Source: Tetraselmis striata | Taxonomy: Eukaryota > Chlorophyta > Chlorodendrophyceae > Chlorodendrales > Chlorodendraceae | Assembly: GCA_006384855.1 (NCBI GenBank) | Contig: VCJN01002769.1 | Location: 124,001 to 188,000 of the forward strand | DNA: 64,000 nucleotides | Direction: 5' to 3' | Shown: positions 20,310 to 31,889 of the stretch, one piece after another | Position numbering within the stretch: position 1 is the first letter of the stretch | Layout of the letters: every line of letters begins with the position of its first letter | The notes under the pieces: model-generated | What the model saw: only the letters and a program-made list of their open reading frames with translations | Database searches by the model: none | What the model was told of the DNA's origin: nothing | Position numbers and translations under genes: made by a program

Positions 20310-20600
20310 AGGCGTATTGCTGTGCTGATCTTTCGTATAGTACCACTACGCAAAAGTATGTAAGGATACTGTACTCCCTACTGCTATTACAGTGTAGCGG
20401 TGGATGATTTACTTACTGTACTATACTGGCCTTTCTGTAATTCACACCAGTACTGCAGTATTTTACAGTGATCCAACAGTGCTGGAAATTGTGTCACTGG
20501 CGTTAATTAATTACACTGCGATTCCTCGTAATACACAATTCGCTGTGATTAATATATATTAACTAGTCATCATGCACAATAATGCTCCTGCAATTTGCCT
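20310..20600. repeat. Dispersed repeat, copy 1
   Basis: Diverged but collinear with ~26030-26330: shared phrases include ttgctgtgctgatctt, tagcggtggat, attcacaccagtac and gtccaacagt or gatccaacagt at matching spacing. Confidence 0.5.
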
Positions 20601-21170
20601 GATGACCATAACGGAGCGTCAGGGCTTTCCGTACCTGTAAATGGATCGCTGCCTGACCCAACGGCCGTCATAGAGAGGCTGCATGCAAGGTTTTCATTGG
20701 TGCCAGTCCTGTCCCAGGGGAGGAAAAAGTACTGGTACTCTACTTCTTGCCTCGTCCGGATGTGTTGTACAGTATGAACAATCCTTATATAATAAATGAT
20801 AAATGTACATGTAGTATTAAAACTGCATATATACAAAGTATGTGTATATAAGGGTTTTACGGGTTTAGGGTTTGGACTACCCTAAACCCTAAACCTCAAA
20901 ACCCTAAAACTAGAAATATATATACACACCAAAAATGTGGGCCCATGTAGGCGTTCAATTAGTTTTTTTGCACGATGCTCCTGCAATCTGCCCGATGACC
21001 GTAACGGAGCGTCAGGGCTTTCCGTATTCACATGCTCCCTGCCTAAGTGAAAACAACCGTTGTACAAAGGCTGCAAGGTTTTCATTGGTGCCAGTCATGT
21101 CCCCGGGGAGGAAAAAGCACCGGTATACTTTACTTATTGCCTCGTCCGGATGTGTTGTATATACAATTCT
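20583..21170. repeat. Direct duplication, two ~200-bp copies ~390 bp apart
   Basis: 20583-20790 and 20975-21170 share gatgaccataacggagcgtc (one change), caaggttttcattggtgcca, and cctcgtccggatgtgttgta. The first copy is followed by telomere-like repeats. A piece of the unit recurs at ~33815-33865. Confidence 0.75.
20850..20907. repeat. Telomere-like block in inverted arrangement
   Basis: gggtttagggtttgg is followed, after a short spacer, by ccctaaaccctaaac and aaaccctaaaac: head-to-head TTTAGGG/CCCTAAA units. The block is degenerate and short, so interstitial. Confidence 0.7.
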
Positions 21171-23023
21171 CCTTCTAACAAATGTAGTCTGTATACAACA
21201 AAAATGTGGGCCCATTACTATAGGATCCGGCATGATGATCCGACGAGGGCTTCAGGGGTGGTCCTCCGACACCTTAATATCTTGCTTAAGTTGACCCATG
21301 TATGTCCGTTGTTGTATGTATGTGTATATGCAATATAACATATCCGGACGGGGGACTTACACATAATGTAGGCGGGGTAGTAGCAATTCTAATACCTTTA
21401 AGCCTTTTCTTGTACCCGACCGCAACCGTAGTCGTAAATATGTATACGGGTACGGGAAATCCGTACGAATCCACAGCGTACGGCGCGCCCCGCGCGACCC
21501 GATTTTTTATTACCTCGTATACCGTACAGCCGGCCGAGCAAAACACTGCCGCCGCGCCGCAACGTCGGCACTACTCACCCGGGCATCAGCAGCCCACAGA
21601 ACCCTACCGCCCACCCGTCTCCCGGGCCATCTGAGGCAGCCACCACCCCGCCACGCCCACCCAGGGCCTCTAAACTCCCGTTGACCGGCGGTCGTACGGT
21701 CGGAGGTGTCCCACTCAGGTGTGCCATCCCGCCGCCCCCCTGCGCGAATTGCCGTTGTTGCTGCGTCATCGCTCACTCGGCACCCACTCTGCCACTCACG
21801 CGAAAGCACAAGCCGTAGGCATAGCACCCGCTCGGCGCATGTAAACGGTCCCGAACCGTTGGCATATGTGTTGTGCATGGGCCCATGCGCGGTGCGGTGG
21901 TGTCGTGCCGTTTGCATCCTGCAACAGCGCTTCGTCTGTCGGGGTGTTAACCGTGATTTTGCCGCACTGTTGTAGATATGGGCAGCCGCGGCTGCTGCGG
22001 CGCAACCGGCGCCACATGCTGCCCGACCCCAGCCGCATGCATGAACCGGCCCTTCGCGCTGGGCATCAACCGCCATGACCGTCCCGCAGGGCACTCCCAA
22101 GGAGCACCGCCGACCGCCGACCGGGCGCTGGCCTGCCACGAGCGCCTAACGAAGATGAGCTGGCCGCATGCCCTTCGGTTGCTGAGGGGGAGGGGGTGTG
22201 GGCAATTACAATTACATTACGCCTTCGCGGTTTAACGCGAGCTCCCCTATGGCAGCAATTAGTCTATAGCTGCTCAGAAGGGTAGCTATGGGTGTTAGAT
22301 ATGAGCATGTAGGGGCGTCGGTGCTTGTGTGGTGTGTGTGCGGACTCAGGCTGAACAACGCATGGTGTCTTGAATCGCGTATGCGGTGATGTGCACACGC
22401 AGCGACATGTCTGGCTATAGAGCGTGCTGCATCAATTGCCTGCTTGCGCAACTCATGGAGGACAAGCTCTGGGAGCCCGAGGCACCACAGCAGATGGTGC
22501 GCCGCCAGCAACGCGCGCTCAAGCGCGACTCATCGCGGCGTTGGCTGCGGCCGGCATCGACTACAAATAGCAGCGCATCTTCCCAGCAAGCCAGCGCACA
22601 TAAAGTTTTGACCCCCCTCCCCCCTCTGCCGCACCCACTGGTGCCTGTAATCTTCCCTGTCCTCTCCTTCCCCCATCGCTAGTGTGATGCATGGCACTTG
22701 CATGATGGCGAGGCTAAAGGGGCCAGTGCTAGGCTATAGGAGCTGGTGCCGAGGCACGCGCGGGGCTCGCTTGGTGGGTGCACCCGCAAAGGCGGGTCAC
22801 ACGGCTGGGAAGGGGAGAGGGGGCGTTGAGGGCTGTGGGGGGGGGGGGGGGGGGGGGGCATATGGTGACATGGTGCCACCCGAGGTAGTGCCAACCATGA
22901 ATGTGTGTGTGTGTTGGGGGTGGAGGGGTGGGAAGGTGGGGCATTTGGTAGCAGAATGCCAAGGCAATGCTGCCGGCTATCTAAACTAGTGACTGCACTT
23001 GGATGGGGGGGGGGGGGGGGGGG
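21171..23023. other. No confident gene
   Basis: Long GC-rich open frames occur on both strands (for example 22139-21510 minus) but overlap each other and show no recognised motif. A plus-strand segment near 22386-22600 (YRACCINCLLAQLMEDKLWE) is mildly protein-like. G runs lie at 22837-22858 and 23005-23023. Confidence 0.3.
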
Positions 23024-23187
23024 CTAGGGATGCTGAGAGCAGCTGAAGGGCACCCGGGGGCGGGGCAAGAGGGAGCAGGGCGAATGATTGTGAAAGAGCG
23101 GGGACCCGCTTGCCTGCCATCGTATTATACATTGCACAATATCTCTTGCTGCACTCATGTCTCACATCACTAGCTTAGCTATAGTGA

Positions 23188-23188
<1 letters not shown>

Positions 23189-23227
<39 letters not shown>
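23189..23227. repeat. Homopolymer C run (39 bp)
   Basis: The longest uninterrupted run in the window. The inverted relative at 53151-53175 has a G run at the homologous place, so the tract belongs to the repeat family. Confidence 0.95.
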
Positions 23228-23228
<1 letters not shown>

Positions 23229-23302
23229 CACCGCGTATGCACCAAACCCTAAAACCCAAAACCCAAAACCCGTAAACCCTAAAAACCCTAAAAACCCTAA
23301 AG
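23228..23302. repeat. Telomere-like CCCTAAA/CCCTAAAA block
   Basis: Directly after the 39-bp C run come about eight degenerate units (aaaccctaaaacccaaaacc...gtaaaccctaaaaaccctaa). The homologous copy at 53.1 kb lacks them, so they were added to or expanded in this copy. Confidence 0.7.
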
Positions 23303-23463
23303 GTGGGTATACGCATCAACTGCCCGCCGGGATGAGAAAGTGGTATTGGTAGTGTGTCTGTGGGGGGGAGGGGGGACGAATGAGCTGCCAATTGCTGTCA
23401 AGCTGGTGCGTTACATTGGGGCAGGCGCTGGGCAGACAATTGGGGCTCGCATCAGAGCAATGT

Positions 23464-24172
23464 CTAGTGCCTATGCGACTGCGCCGCCTCCGTCGCATGC
23501 AAGCTCTCCGGGCTCACCAGCACCGCCACCTCAGTCATGCGGCCCTGCATCCGCAGCCCACCGCCGCCAGCCATATCAGAGGTATCCAGAAGCCAGTGGT
23601 GGGGTTGTTGCGGCATTACCGCATAGTTTTCAGGGGCTGCCCTCCACAGCTTGTAATGCATCCCTTTCCGCCGTATGCGCTGTCTCGGCTCCTCACCGCT
23701 GTCGCTGTTGTCCCCGCCCTCCGCTGACTCGCTGCCTGACTCATCCCCCGCATCACAGTCCTCCTCGTCAGCACCGTGCTTGCACTTTCTGACGTTGTAC
23801 CGGTGCTAATACAGCTTCGAATGGGCATCGCGCGCTGCATGGTTGATCTGCTCCGTTGATATCTCGTCAGCCGACAGCCGCGACCGCAGCTCAACCGTCT
23901 CGCGGTGTTGCACCGCTGCGGCCCTCAGCTCCTCACCCTCCATGCGACCTTTGTGGTCAACACGTCCGCCATTGACAGAGCGGATGCCAGCTGCGTCGCC
24001 GGGCGGACGCCCGTCCGCCAGGTTCAGCAGGCGGCAGCGGGATTGGCATGCCGGCCACGGCCCGCCGGCCGTGGCCCGCCCGCGGCCCGCCGGCATCGGC
24101 ACTCGCGGCCGCCGCAGCCGCCGCTGCCCTCGCCTTGCGAGGTCTCTCACTCTCGTACGCCATTGTTGGCAC
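23464..24172 (-). pseudogene. Mobile-element ORF with a conserved C-terminal domain, interrupted by UAG
   Basis: From ~24075 a frame reads LLNLADGRPPGDAAGIRSVN, RMEGEELRAAAVQHRETVEL, INHAARDAHSKLY, then UAG (23806-23808), and in the same frame HRYNVRKCKHGADEEDC, an acidic Ser/Glu stretch, KGMHYKLWRAAPENYAVMP, HHWLLDTSDMAGGGG and VAVLVSPESLHAT to a final TAG at 23464. The last ~65 residues recur at 52.76-52.97 kb with mostly conservative changes, so that end is constrained or recently spread. An alternative 5' frame begins MAYESERPRKARAA at 24163 and would need an intron or shift to join. Family not recognised. Confidence 0.5.
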
Positions 24173-24239
24173 TTCTGTGTGCTGGTGGGTGCGTTATGGT
24201 GGCGAAGTGGGTAGAAGTGTGTGACGTGCCGCATCGGCG

Positions 24240-25197
24240 CGCATTAAAAATACAGGTATTTACGAATTCCGTACGTTGTGTCGATGATATTCACGGCTGC
24301 GGACGGCCGCGACGCATATGCGGTATGGAACACGGGAGCAATTGTACACGTCGCTCGGGCGTCCCCATGACCGTCATCGTCATGATCCTCGTCGCCATCC
24401 TCTTCGTCGCCCTGGCCGCCAGCCTCGCTACCAGCACCGCTGCCATACTCCTCTTTGACGAGTTCCTCCTTTTCCCTCGGTAGACTCGCCTGCATGTCCG
24501 GCCTGCTAGAGGTGGGCAGCCGAGTCATGGGGCGAGTGTGTGTGGGCGCCCGTGTGAAGAAGATCATGGGAGGATAGCGTCATGAATGGCACGAGTTGGA
24601 GACGGAAGCTTGACTGCCTCGCCGACGAAGGCACATGGTCTTCACAATTGAAAAGTTCAAACCCTTTGACCCGGTATGGTGCCATCAGCGCGCGCCAGCC
24701 TGCGCGCTCGCCGGGGTGCCCGCGGGGCGGGGGGGGGGGGGGGTGCCGCGGGCGGGCGTCGGGCGTCGTCCGCCCACTGGAGATTTGCGGTGGGTGTGTA
24801 CATTGTGCAGAACATACATATAGTACTATGCGCTAAGTACTATTTCGATTCACGTCTAGCTATACCTAGGCCTAGTAATTTATGGTATTCTTCATTTGTT
24901 CAATGAGCATTAAATTTCTATTAATTAAAACTCCCAAATAAAATTACCCCCTGTGTTGAGAGTAATTTAAAGTAATATATGAATGGAACTCAAGTTTTGG
25001 CCCTTTTGACTTGCGAACACATCGGTGATGGCAGCCAAAGGGCTCAACTTGTTACTGTGCATGTTGCACACCATACCTACTCGCTACATGCGTCAAGAAT
25101 AATCATAGCATCATCAGCAGGGGGTGCTAAGGGTTCTCGGGGTGTTGATTGACCCTGCGCTGCAAGCATGTCGTTAGCCTCTACATCATCAATCAGC
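24240..25197. other. No gene seen
   Basis: Short GC-rich frames only. A G run lies at 24729-24743, and the right part (24840-25100) is AT-richer without motifs. Confidence 0.4.
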
Positions 25198-25443
25198 GCA
25201 TCCTCAACCTACCAGGTTCAACACATCATTGTCGTAGTTCTCCAACAAGCGCAAATTCACACAGTAATGCAACAACTTCACCCCATTCTTATGTTAGAGA
25301 GAAGCGCGGGTTTTGGTGGCCACACGCTTGTGGACGGAATTCATGCGCTCCACATGGCACGCGGTGGGCGAGCATGACAAGATGCGGAGAGCAATCTCCC
25401 TCAAAAGGCATGGCTTGACGGGATTACTCCACCATATATAGCA
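25198..25443 (-). pseudogene. hAT-superfamily dimerisation domain remnant
   Basis: The minus strand reads WWSNPVKPCLLREIALRILS, CSPTACHVERMNSVHKRVAT, KTRASL, a TAA, then VKLLHYCVNLRLLENYDND. This is the C-terminal hAT pattern W...L..IA.R.LS....S...ER..S..H...T..R..L......L....NLRL. The rest of the transposase is absent and no terminal repeats were found nearby. Confidence 0.6.
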
Positions 25444-26780
25444 GTGCACATGCATGCCGGGGCATGCCACTGGCTATGCCAATCGACGGGGTTCTTGCTG
25501 GTTCGTCGACCGTCATGACGCATGCCAGTGGCACAAACTGTCGCCTGCTCGCCTGCTCAAGACGTGTCGCCTAGCTCTGCTGGGCGGAGAAGACGGCAGT
25601 GGGCAGTATACCAGTACCGGGGTACTAGGGTGCCTTAGTCCTCTGGTACTGGTACTCCTTACTCGAAATACCTTTAACACCGTCGCATCGCGCGTGTCTG
25701 GCCTTAACAATACGACCATACAAATACAGCCTTATTTATTTGCGGCTGGCGCGGCCGGCCGCAAATCCTCAGCTACGGTTCGATTTGATAGTACGGTGGT
25801 TAAAAGCGATCACGGCTCAACGAATCATATTTTTGTACCGATACCCCTACGATTATTTACGGCTGCGGCCGGGCACACGAGTCGGCCTTACGGGTACCCG
25901 TACCTGACGGTAGCAGTACACCTACCGTGAGGACCTTTCTGATTGCCTTTTATTTTGGTGATTTCCGATATCGCCTTCTGCTGCTAGCTCATGTAATAGT
26001 ACACTGGGTGCGGGACGCGGGCGCCATTTTTAGGCGGCTTGCTGTGCTAATCTTTTAGTACAGTACCAGTACCGGGACTGCTTTTAGCGGTGGATTTGTG
26101 AGTACTGTCTTTTTTGTTATTCACACCAGTACAAGGTAGGTTCCATCACTCATCCATATTAATATCCAGCGCCTGGAATGGGCCGCCGCCCAAACTACGG
26201 GTAGGGCGGACCTTTCGAGGTGAGTGCCGGGTATTTTGATGGCAGCAGTGTTTTAGACGTTGTCCAACAGTATTGGACGAAAATGCAACATTATTGGCGT
26301 TCAATTAGTCTTGCAGAATCCTTCGGCAATTCGCTTGTTGACTAGCGCAATGCTGTCGCCTACCCAGGTGACGGGTACCGCCTGTAGGAAGGTGCTATTG
26401 TATGGTCTCGGACGAAATCGTATGATTTTTCCCTTCCCCAGTACTTTCCGTGCATTCTCTTGAGGCTTTCCCTGTAACCAAAAACAACGAGTACCATAAA
26501 TCGTATGATTTACCGCGATCCCTGATATCGCCTTCTGCTGCTACAGGGTAGCTCATGTAAGTATGATTTACCGCAAGCGCCCCGCGGCTACCCGTTCAAG
26601 GTGCAGGTTTATGTATCGTATTCGGCCGGCTAAGGCCCGGGGGCTCTGTCATCGAATAGCAGCCTAACCGCCGCCGAATCCTGTCCATAATCCTGTCGTC
26701 CTGTCCGCCGATCGGTATTATTGCGATCGCGGGCAGCCGAGCACGAATCGATTTGTTTTTTCCGATACGGTCGTCGATAC
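25444..26780. other. No gene; dispersed repeat copy 2 at ~26030-26330
   Basis: Contains the partner of the 20310-20600 repeat. Otherwise there are only short frames. The last 8 bases (26773-26780) are the left target-site copy of the hAT element. Confidence 0.45.
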
Positions 26781-26795
26781 CAGGGTTGCCCTGAA

Positions 26796-26818
26796 CCCCC
26801 CCCCCCCCCCCCCCCCCC
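26796..26818. repeat. Homopolymer C run just inside the left hAT end
   Basis: 23 C, immediately inside the 15-bp TIR (26781-26795). No comparable run lies inside the right end. Confidence 0.95.
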
Positions 26819-27098
26819 AGAGGTATTCAGTTCAGCCTGAACTGAATTCAGGCACTTCAGGCTGAATTCAGCTGAAGGGTCTTCAGACTGAATTCAGGCC
26901 TGAATTTAGGCCTGAATTCAGCCTGAAGACGCTTCAGTTCAGGTATTCAGGTATTCAGGATGAACTTCGCGCCGGAACCCCCCTCAAGGTACTATGTATA
27001 TTGTATGTGGTGTGGGCATAGCAGCGTCTATTGAGTCACTAATACCTAGCGGCAAGCATGACAACACATGGACCTCCGAACATGCATATGGAGTGATA

Positions 27099-27120
27099 TA
27101 TATATATATATATATATATG
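27099..27120. repeat. (TA)n microsatellite
   Basis: About ten TA dinucleotides inside the hAT element. Confidence 0.9.
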
Positions 27121-27381
27121 TATACACGTGTGCTCATGCCGTTCCGCTGAGCAAGAGGTGGTCGGCGGGCCGGCGTGCCTTTGCGCCACCTTACCGCCCC
27201 CCCCCCCCCCCCCCCCCAAGAGACAGTGGCCAATAAATTACTTAGTGCTTGTAAAGAAATTGTTACATAACTTTGATGAAAAACCCTGACCCTCCCGCCT
27301 TTCCAGGCTACCAGTGTCTTGATGACTTCCTTACGATTCGGTGGCCTTGATATCCGGCTTGACAGAGAGCATGTAACACTC

Positions 27382-27610
27382 CTAGCCGAAGTTGCACGAG
27401 AGAGCAGCGTCCACCTGTGCAACCAGGTCTACATTATTGTGTATATATATGAATACTTCAGTGGCCATATTCCCCACACCCATCTTATTCCGCAGGCTCT
27501 GCGTGACTAGGCCAGCGAGAGGGAACACGCGCTCACACTCTATCTGACTAGCAGGGATTGCAAGCAACATACGTGCCAATTCCAATTCCGAGTTTGCGGG
27601 GGTGGGACAG
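27382..27610 (-). pseudogene. hAT transposase C-terminal dimerisation domain
   Basis: Reads NSELELARMLLAIPASQIEC, ERVFPLAGLVTQSLRNKMG, EVFIYIHNNVDL, ending in TGA or TAG-bounded sequence at 27382. This matches the hAT consensus (LA..LL.IP.S....ERVFS.AG......R..L......FI..N). Upstream minus frames (28786-28292, with a Pro-rich stretch) may be remains of the N-terminus. The RNase-H-like core was not found. Confidence 0.7.
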
Positions 27611-29105
27611 CACATCCTCCATGGCCGTTGCCACAGACCATTCCGCGTGGGCTGGCTGCCGCTCTCGCAAGTTTGAGCTGGCGGTCTGTGGCATTGTGCC
27701 ACGCAGGTGGTGATCCACCACAGCACGTGTCGTGATAAGGCTCCTCAGCATGCTCCATGTCTGACGTGCACATGCAAGCAATACGCATGTCAGTATGTTG
27801 TATTGCAGCACGACAGGGCATGCACATCAGCTCAGGAGTAATACAAAACAGCATGGCATGTTGTGTAAACTTACGCTGGTGAAGTGCGTCTTCACCGGTG
27901 TGATGAACTTGATAGCCTTCACTGCGACAGTCTCATCCGAATAGAGACTCAAAGACAAACAAAGGTGGTGTGCAGTGGTGGTGCAAAGGCGAGAAGCTGC
28001 AGTGTTTTGAGAACCCAACAATTGGTTAACACAACGCTTACCACACGGCAGCATTATACAGTACATATACTCGTAGTCTCAGGTACACATTGTACTAGTA
28101 CACACAGGTACTAACTCGTAATATATCGTACTCGTATAATTGTCACATCACTCACATCTCACGGCATGCGAGGACCAGCGCGTGCTTGCCCTTGGAGGAC
28201 TTCTTGGTCGAGGTGATGCAAGATTATAGCTTATTCTGAATCTTGCTCAAGGTGAAACTCTGCACGTACACATCCAACACACATATGGCAGTCAGTAGAT
28301 AGTGGAGCTGGGCATGTCTACCACATCACATGGGATGCCGGCTGCTTGCTCATCGTCACCGTCAAGTTCTATCGGTGGTTCAGCGCTGGCACTGTCGGGC
28401 CGGGGCAAAGCGGACTGCGACAAGTCGCCAACGTTACGGCGGTTCGTATGGCGGGATGGGCTGGGGCGCGAGCCTGGCGGCGGCGGCGGCATGCTCTCTT
28501 CGTGGCCGGCGGCATGCATGTCGACTTCGGCCTCCGCAGCGCCGGCTTAAGGTTCAGCGGCCTCCGAGGCAACCTGCGTGGCTTCCATAATCAGCTTGGG
28601 GGGGAGAGGGGGGGGGACAGGGCGTAGGGTTGAGACTTGAGACTTCAGAGTGGAGAGTGTAGTGCTGCGATCGCGCGCCATTTGGTGATGCTGTATTCCG
28701 TATTCCTTGGCGGCGGTCGCCAGCCTGCGTTGCCGCCCAAGGAATACAGCAAGTGCAGGATGACGCATTACCGAAACTGAGAACACCGTTTAACACTGCG
28801 CAATATACTATTGGCGCACCATCATGTACTATATGCTGTGTATGTGGGCCTGGTACGGATGCGGCCGTGTGCGACACCTAGGGCGATTATAGTACAATTT
28901 CTCTGCGGATTCGGACATATATCAGAACGATTGGATTGTACCGCTAGCCGCTACACTCAAAACTCGTACGTTTAGAGGGACTTCAGGTAGGGGGTATTCA
29001 GGCCATTTTCGCTAGGTATTCAGCCTGAACTGAATTCAGCTGAAGTCGGGACTTCAGCCTGAAGTGGCCTGAACTGAAGCCCCTTCAGGGCAACCCTGGT
29101 CGATA

Positions 29106-29350
29106 TGTTAAGATCCATGTGGACATGCGGTCCATGTGTACATGGAGCGGTCCACGTGGACATGGAGCCTCCATTGACCCATGTCCACATGGCCCCGTAC
29201 CATGTACACATGGAGCAATCCGGGTCATATCCGTGTGGACATAGGCCGTCTGTCGGCCCATGTCCACATGGGTCGACCCGTGTTAGCACGGAACGTCTGT
29301 CGCGTCCCATGTTCAAATGGGCCGCGCTGGGCAAGCCCATCTGCACATGG
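29106..29350. repeat. Left TIR with ten CCATGTGNACATGG-type palindromes
   Basis: Palindromes start at 29115, 29132, 29152, 29179, 29200, 29231, 29258, 29278, 29307 and 29337. The outer ~110 bp is nearly identical to the inverted right end; the inner part is more diverged. Confidence 0.85.
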
Positions 29351-29633
29351 CCACGACGCACGGTGGCGGGTAAGGCGTTGTTCGGGCAGGCGCCGGATCG
29401 CGGTTACGACCCGGCCTTTGTACGGGCAGGTGCTGGTTGGCGCTGCGGCGCCCGCCATTCTGCGGACGAGTGCCGTGCCGGCGCGGGAGCTGCGATCGGG
29501 CGCCAGGTACAGTCGCTATTCCCCTGCGGACAGGCCGTGCTCACTCGTCCCCACAGTAGCACTCAATCGCAGCTGCGCAACTCCCCTTTCCGGGACCGCC
29601 TCTGCCCGGCTCTGGCCGGCTCTGGTCGATACT

Positions 29634-29897
29634 ATGGTCTTAGGCAATACTGATGCTACCGCAGGCGCTGCCGCACCGGAGGATGGGCCGGCCGAAGATC
29701 AACCGGAGGTTGAGGTATCATTGGTGGTGCAGGCGCATCGCGACGTCTTCAACAAGAGACTTCGTGAGTATGTGGGGCAACGTCGAGACAACCAGACGTT
29801 GCGGACAGAGGCAGAGTACAATGAAGCCATGCAAACCCTCCGTACCTTCGAACAAACGACGAGAGAGGTGGGGCCCGCCGACATGCCTTGTTCGCAG
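29634..29897 (+). pseudogene. Ginger-like transposase, exon 1 (N-terminus)
   Basis: ATG at 29634. A short Ala/Glu/Pro-rich start is followed by VVQAHRDVFNKRLREYV, LRTEAEYNEAMQTLRTF and EQTTREVGPAD, a helical N-terminal region as in KRBA2-like integrases. It probably ends at CAG before GTTGCC near 29897. Confidence 0.55.
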
Positions 29898-30229
29898 GTT
29901 GCCCCCCGATATGGGCCACAGACCTCGCGGGTAGGCGGGTTCGCGTGTTATCACTGTACAGTCTGACGTTTAGCCGACCCGATCGCGCAACAGCCCGCTC
30001 ATCCTCTACATAGTGCAGTTTCCGACAGTCGGCTCTTTTGCCTCGTTGTTTGCGCCTGTAGCTCCGCTGCCGGCGCCGATACTACGGTACGGCATGCAAC
30101 TGGGCGGGCACTTGCAGCCGCCGCCTGCTGTACTGCCGCGCCGAGCCGAAATAAACTGGCGCCGCGCCTCTGCCATGTACTGAGGTGCAAAGTGCTCTTC
30201 TTGTTGGACTGTCGAGCAGGAATGATCGC

Positions 30230-30785
30230 GGGCCTGGGCTACACAGCGCCGCTTCGATATCCTGACCTGCGGAGACTCCGATATGCTCATCCAGAGAGGG
30301 GACATAAATGCCCCTCTGGAGCAGGTGAAGCTCGTCAGTCACGCCGGGATGGTCTTCGAACACATCCGGGATTTGCACCTCAAAGGGGTGCACGCCAAGG
30401 TGTACCTCCCTGAGCCCTCCCATTGTCCCGCTCTGCTTGCTGCCACTGCATGTTGGCTACGTACACACCACTAAGTGTGCCCTCCCCCCATCACACTGTG
30501 CAGCTCAAGAAGCTTCACAAAATGATTCTGGGAAGGTACTGCAACATCCCCAGGCGTGCCGTCAAACTTTTCTGCGAAACATGCGTCACCTGCGCCAAGA
30601 GCAGAACTACTAAGGGTAAGGCCGGTCACCGACCGATATTGTCCAAGGGCATGTTCGGGGCCCGTGGCCAGATCGACCTCATCGACTACCAATCATCAGA
30701 ATACAAGAGCTACCGCTTCCTGCTCACCTACATCGATCACGGCATCAAGTTTTGCTTCTGTACTCCGATCCCCAACAACCAGGAG
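30230..30785 (+). pseudogene. Ginger-like transposase, exons 2-3: zinc-binding region and first catalytic Asp
   Basis: Exon 2 (to ~30395) reads VSHAGMVFEHIRDLHLKGVH, the His pair of the HHCC module. The intron GTGTAC...GTGCAG (to 30503) joins in phase to exon 3 (30504-30785), LKKLHKMILGRYCNIPRRAV, FCETCVTCAKS (the Cys pair), then GQIDLIDYQS with the first catalytic Asp and YRFLLTYIDHGIKFCF. A GTTTGT donor follows. The exon 2 start is not fixed because one frame has a TGA near 30220. Confidence 0.7.
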
Positions 30786-30905
30786 GTTTGTATGCCGCAG
30801 TAGCGGGCTAGTTTGATATTTGCGCGCCTATCCAACCCCCTTGCTTCCGCCTTCCCCCTTTCTTATTTAATCTATGTATCTTAACACCCCGCCCCATCCC
30901 TGCAG

Positions 30906-31280
30906 AAGGACTCCATAGCAGGGAAACTGTTTCTACTCTTCTTTCTCCTTGGGCCGCCTGCCATCTTTCAAGCTGACAATGGTAGAGAGTTCTCCGTGTT
31001 GCCGACAAGCAACCGAGCAAGATAATTGGTCTCTCGGAGGAGGAAGCGAAGGAGGTTTGTGGGCCATTGTGTAATAAATAGCATGCTGCTCAGCCTGCAT
31101 ACAAGTGCAAGTCTAAGATATGTGCGTGTTGTGATTGCAGGTGATTGCAAGCTCTTGCCTGCCTGCCAAATGGTAACAGGGAGAGCTACACATAGCCCCA
31201 GCAACGGCGGCGTTGAAAGATTCGACCGCACCATTGAGGAGTACATCGCACATTGGTGTGATGAAAACAAGTCCCCCAAT
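30906..31280 (+). pseudogene. Ginger-like transposase, exons 4-5: second Asp and catalytic Glu, with frameshifts
   Basis: Exon 4 after a CTGCAG acceptor reads FLLGPPAIFQADNGREFS, the second catalytic Asp in the D-N-G-x-E-F context, then needs a one-base shift near 31015 to continue IIGLSEEEAKE before GTTTGT. Exon 5 after GATTGCAG (31140) reads MVTGRATHSPSNGGVERFDR and TIEEYIAHW, with the catalytic Glu in GGVER, again after a shift. The order and motifs are diagnostic; the lesions show inactivity. Confidence 0.7.
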
Positions 31281-31687
31281 TGCCCTTTGACGAAAAGGGG
31301 CAGCAGGCAGAGGAGCAGGCGCGACAAGAGCAGCAGCCACAAGAGCAGGAAGACATGGATGCCTTCAGAACGCCAACGCCTCTCCCAGTTGGTGAATGCC
31401 CGCAAAGACGTTGCAGTATTGTTGGCCTGCCATGCTGCGCATGTACTGCGCCATAGCATAAATTGCTGAGCAATGATTATATTAATGTGATTATGATCAA
31501 CTCTTTAAATAATATAACAATCGACAGTAGCATTATCACTACTCTCATCAACGTATGTTAATATTATATATGTTGGGTTTTATATATAACTACTGCTGCT
31601 GCTATTGGGTTATGTATATTAGGTTACTATGTCGTACATACTGTTATATGATAATGTCCTCTAGCCAAGGCCATCCCTTTGATTGTA

Positions 31688-31706
31688 ATGTCTCTCTCTC
31701 TCTCTC
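31688..31706. repeat. (CT)n microsatellite
   Basis: A tctctctctctctctctcc tract in an AT-rich intron-like stretch of the Ginger-like element. Confidence 0.85.
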
Positions 31707-31889
31707 CAAATAATACTTATTATATTTTTATGTGCGTTTGCTGTATTATGTATTTATTTTGTATACTATAATTATGTAGCAGTGCTAGCTCGTATTCCAC
31801 AGCATATATATCATGAACACACAAGTGCTAACTTATATTCCCTTCTCCCCGCTCCTCCATGTAAAACGAAACATATCTGCCCATCACGT

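Larger units (their letters stand above)
23024..23690. repeat. Dispersed repeat; inverted copy at 52740-53340
   Basis: Runs in reverse orientation at 52740-53340 with the same order: gatgctgagagcagctgaag, tcacatcactagcttagcta, a long C run (G run in the other), ctgcccgccgggatgagaaa, then the 3' coding end of the same ORF. It is the 3' part of one mobile-element family. Confidence 0.8.
26781..29098 (-). mobile_element. hAT transposon with 15-bp perfect TIRs and an 8-bp target duplication split by a later insertion
   Basis: Left end CAGGGTTGCCCTGAA (26781-26795) and right end TTCAGGGCAACCCTG (29084-29098) are perfect inverted repeats of the hAT type. The left target copy is GTCGATAC (26773-26780). 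To the right, GTCGATA (29099-29105) is followed by the Ginger-like insertion, and the missing C appears at 33589 after that element, so removing it restores the 8-bp duplication. Both subterminal regions (to ~26965 and from ~28980) are crowded with CTGAATTCAG-like repeats, as hAT transposase-binding regions are. The only recognisable coding piece is the transposase C-terminus; the copy looks internally degraded. Confidence 0.88.
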
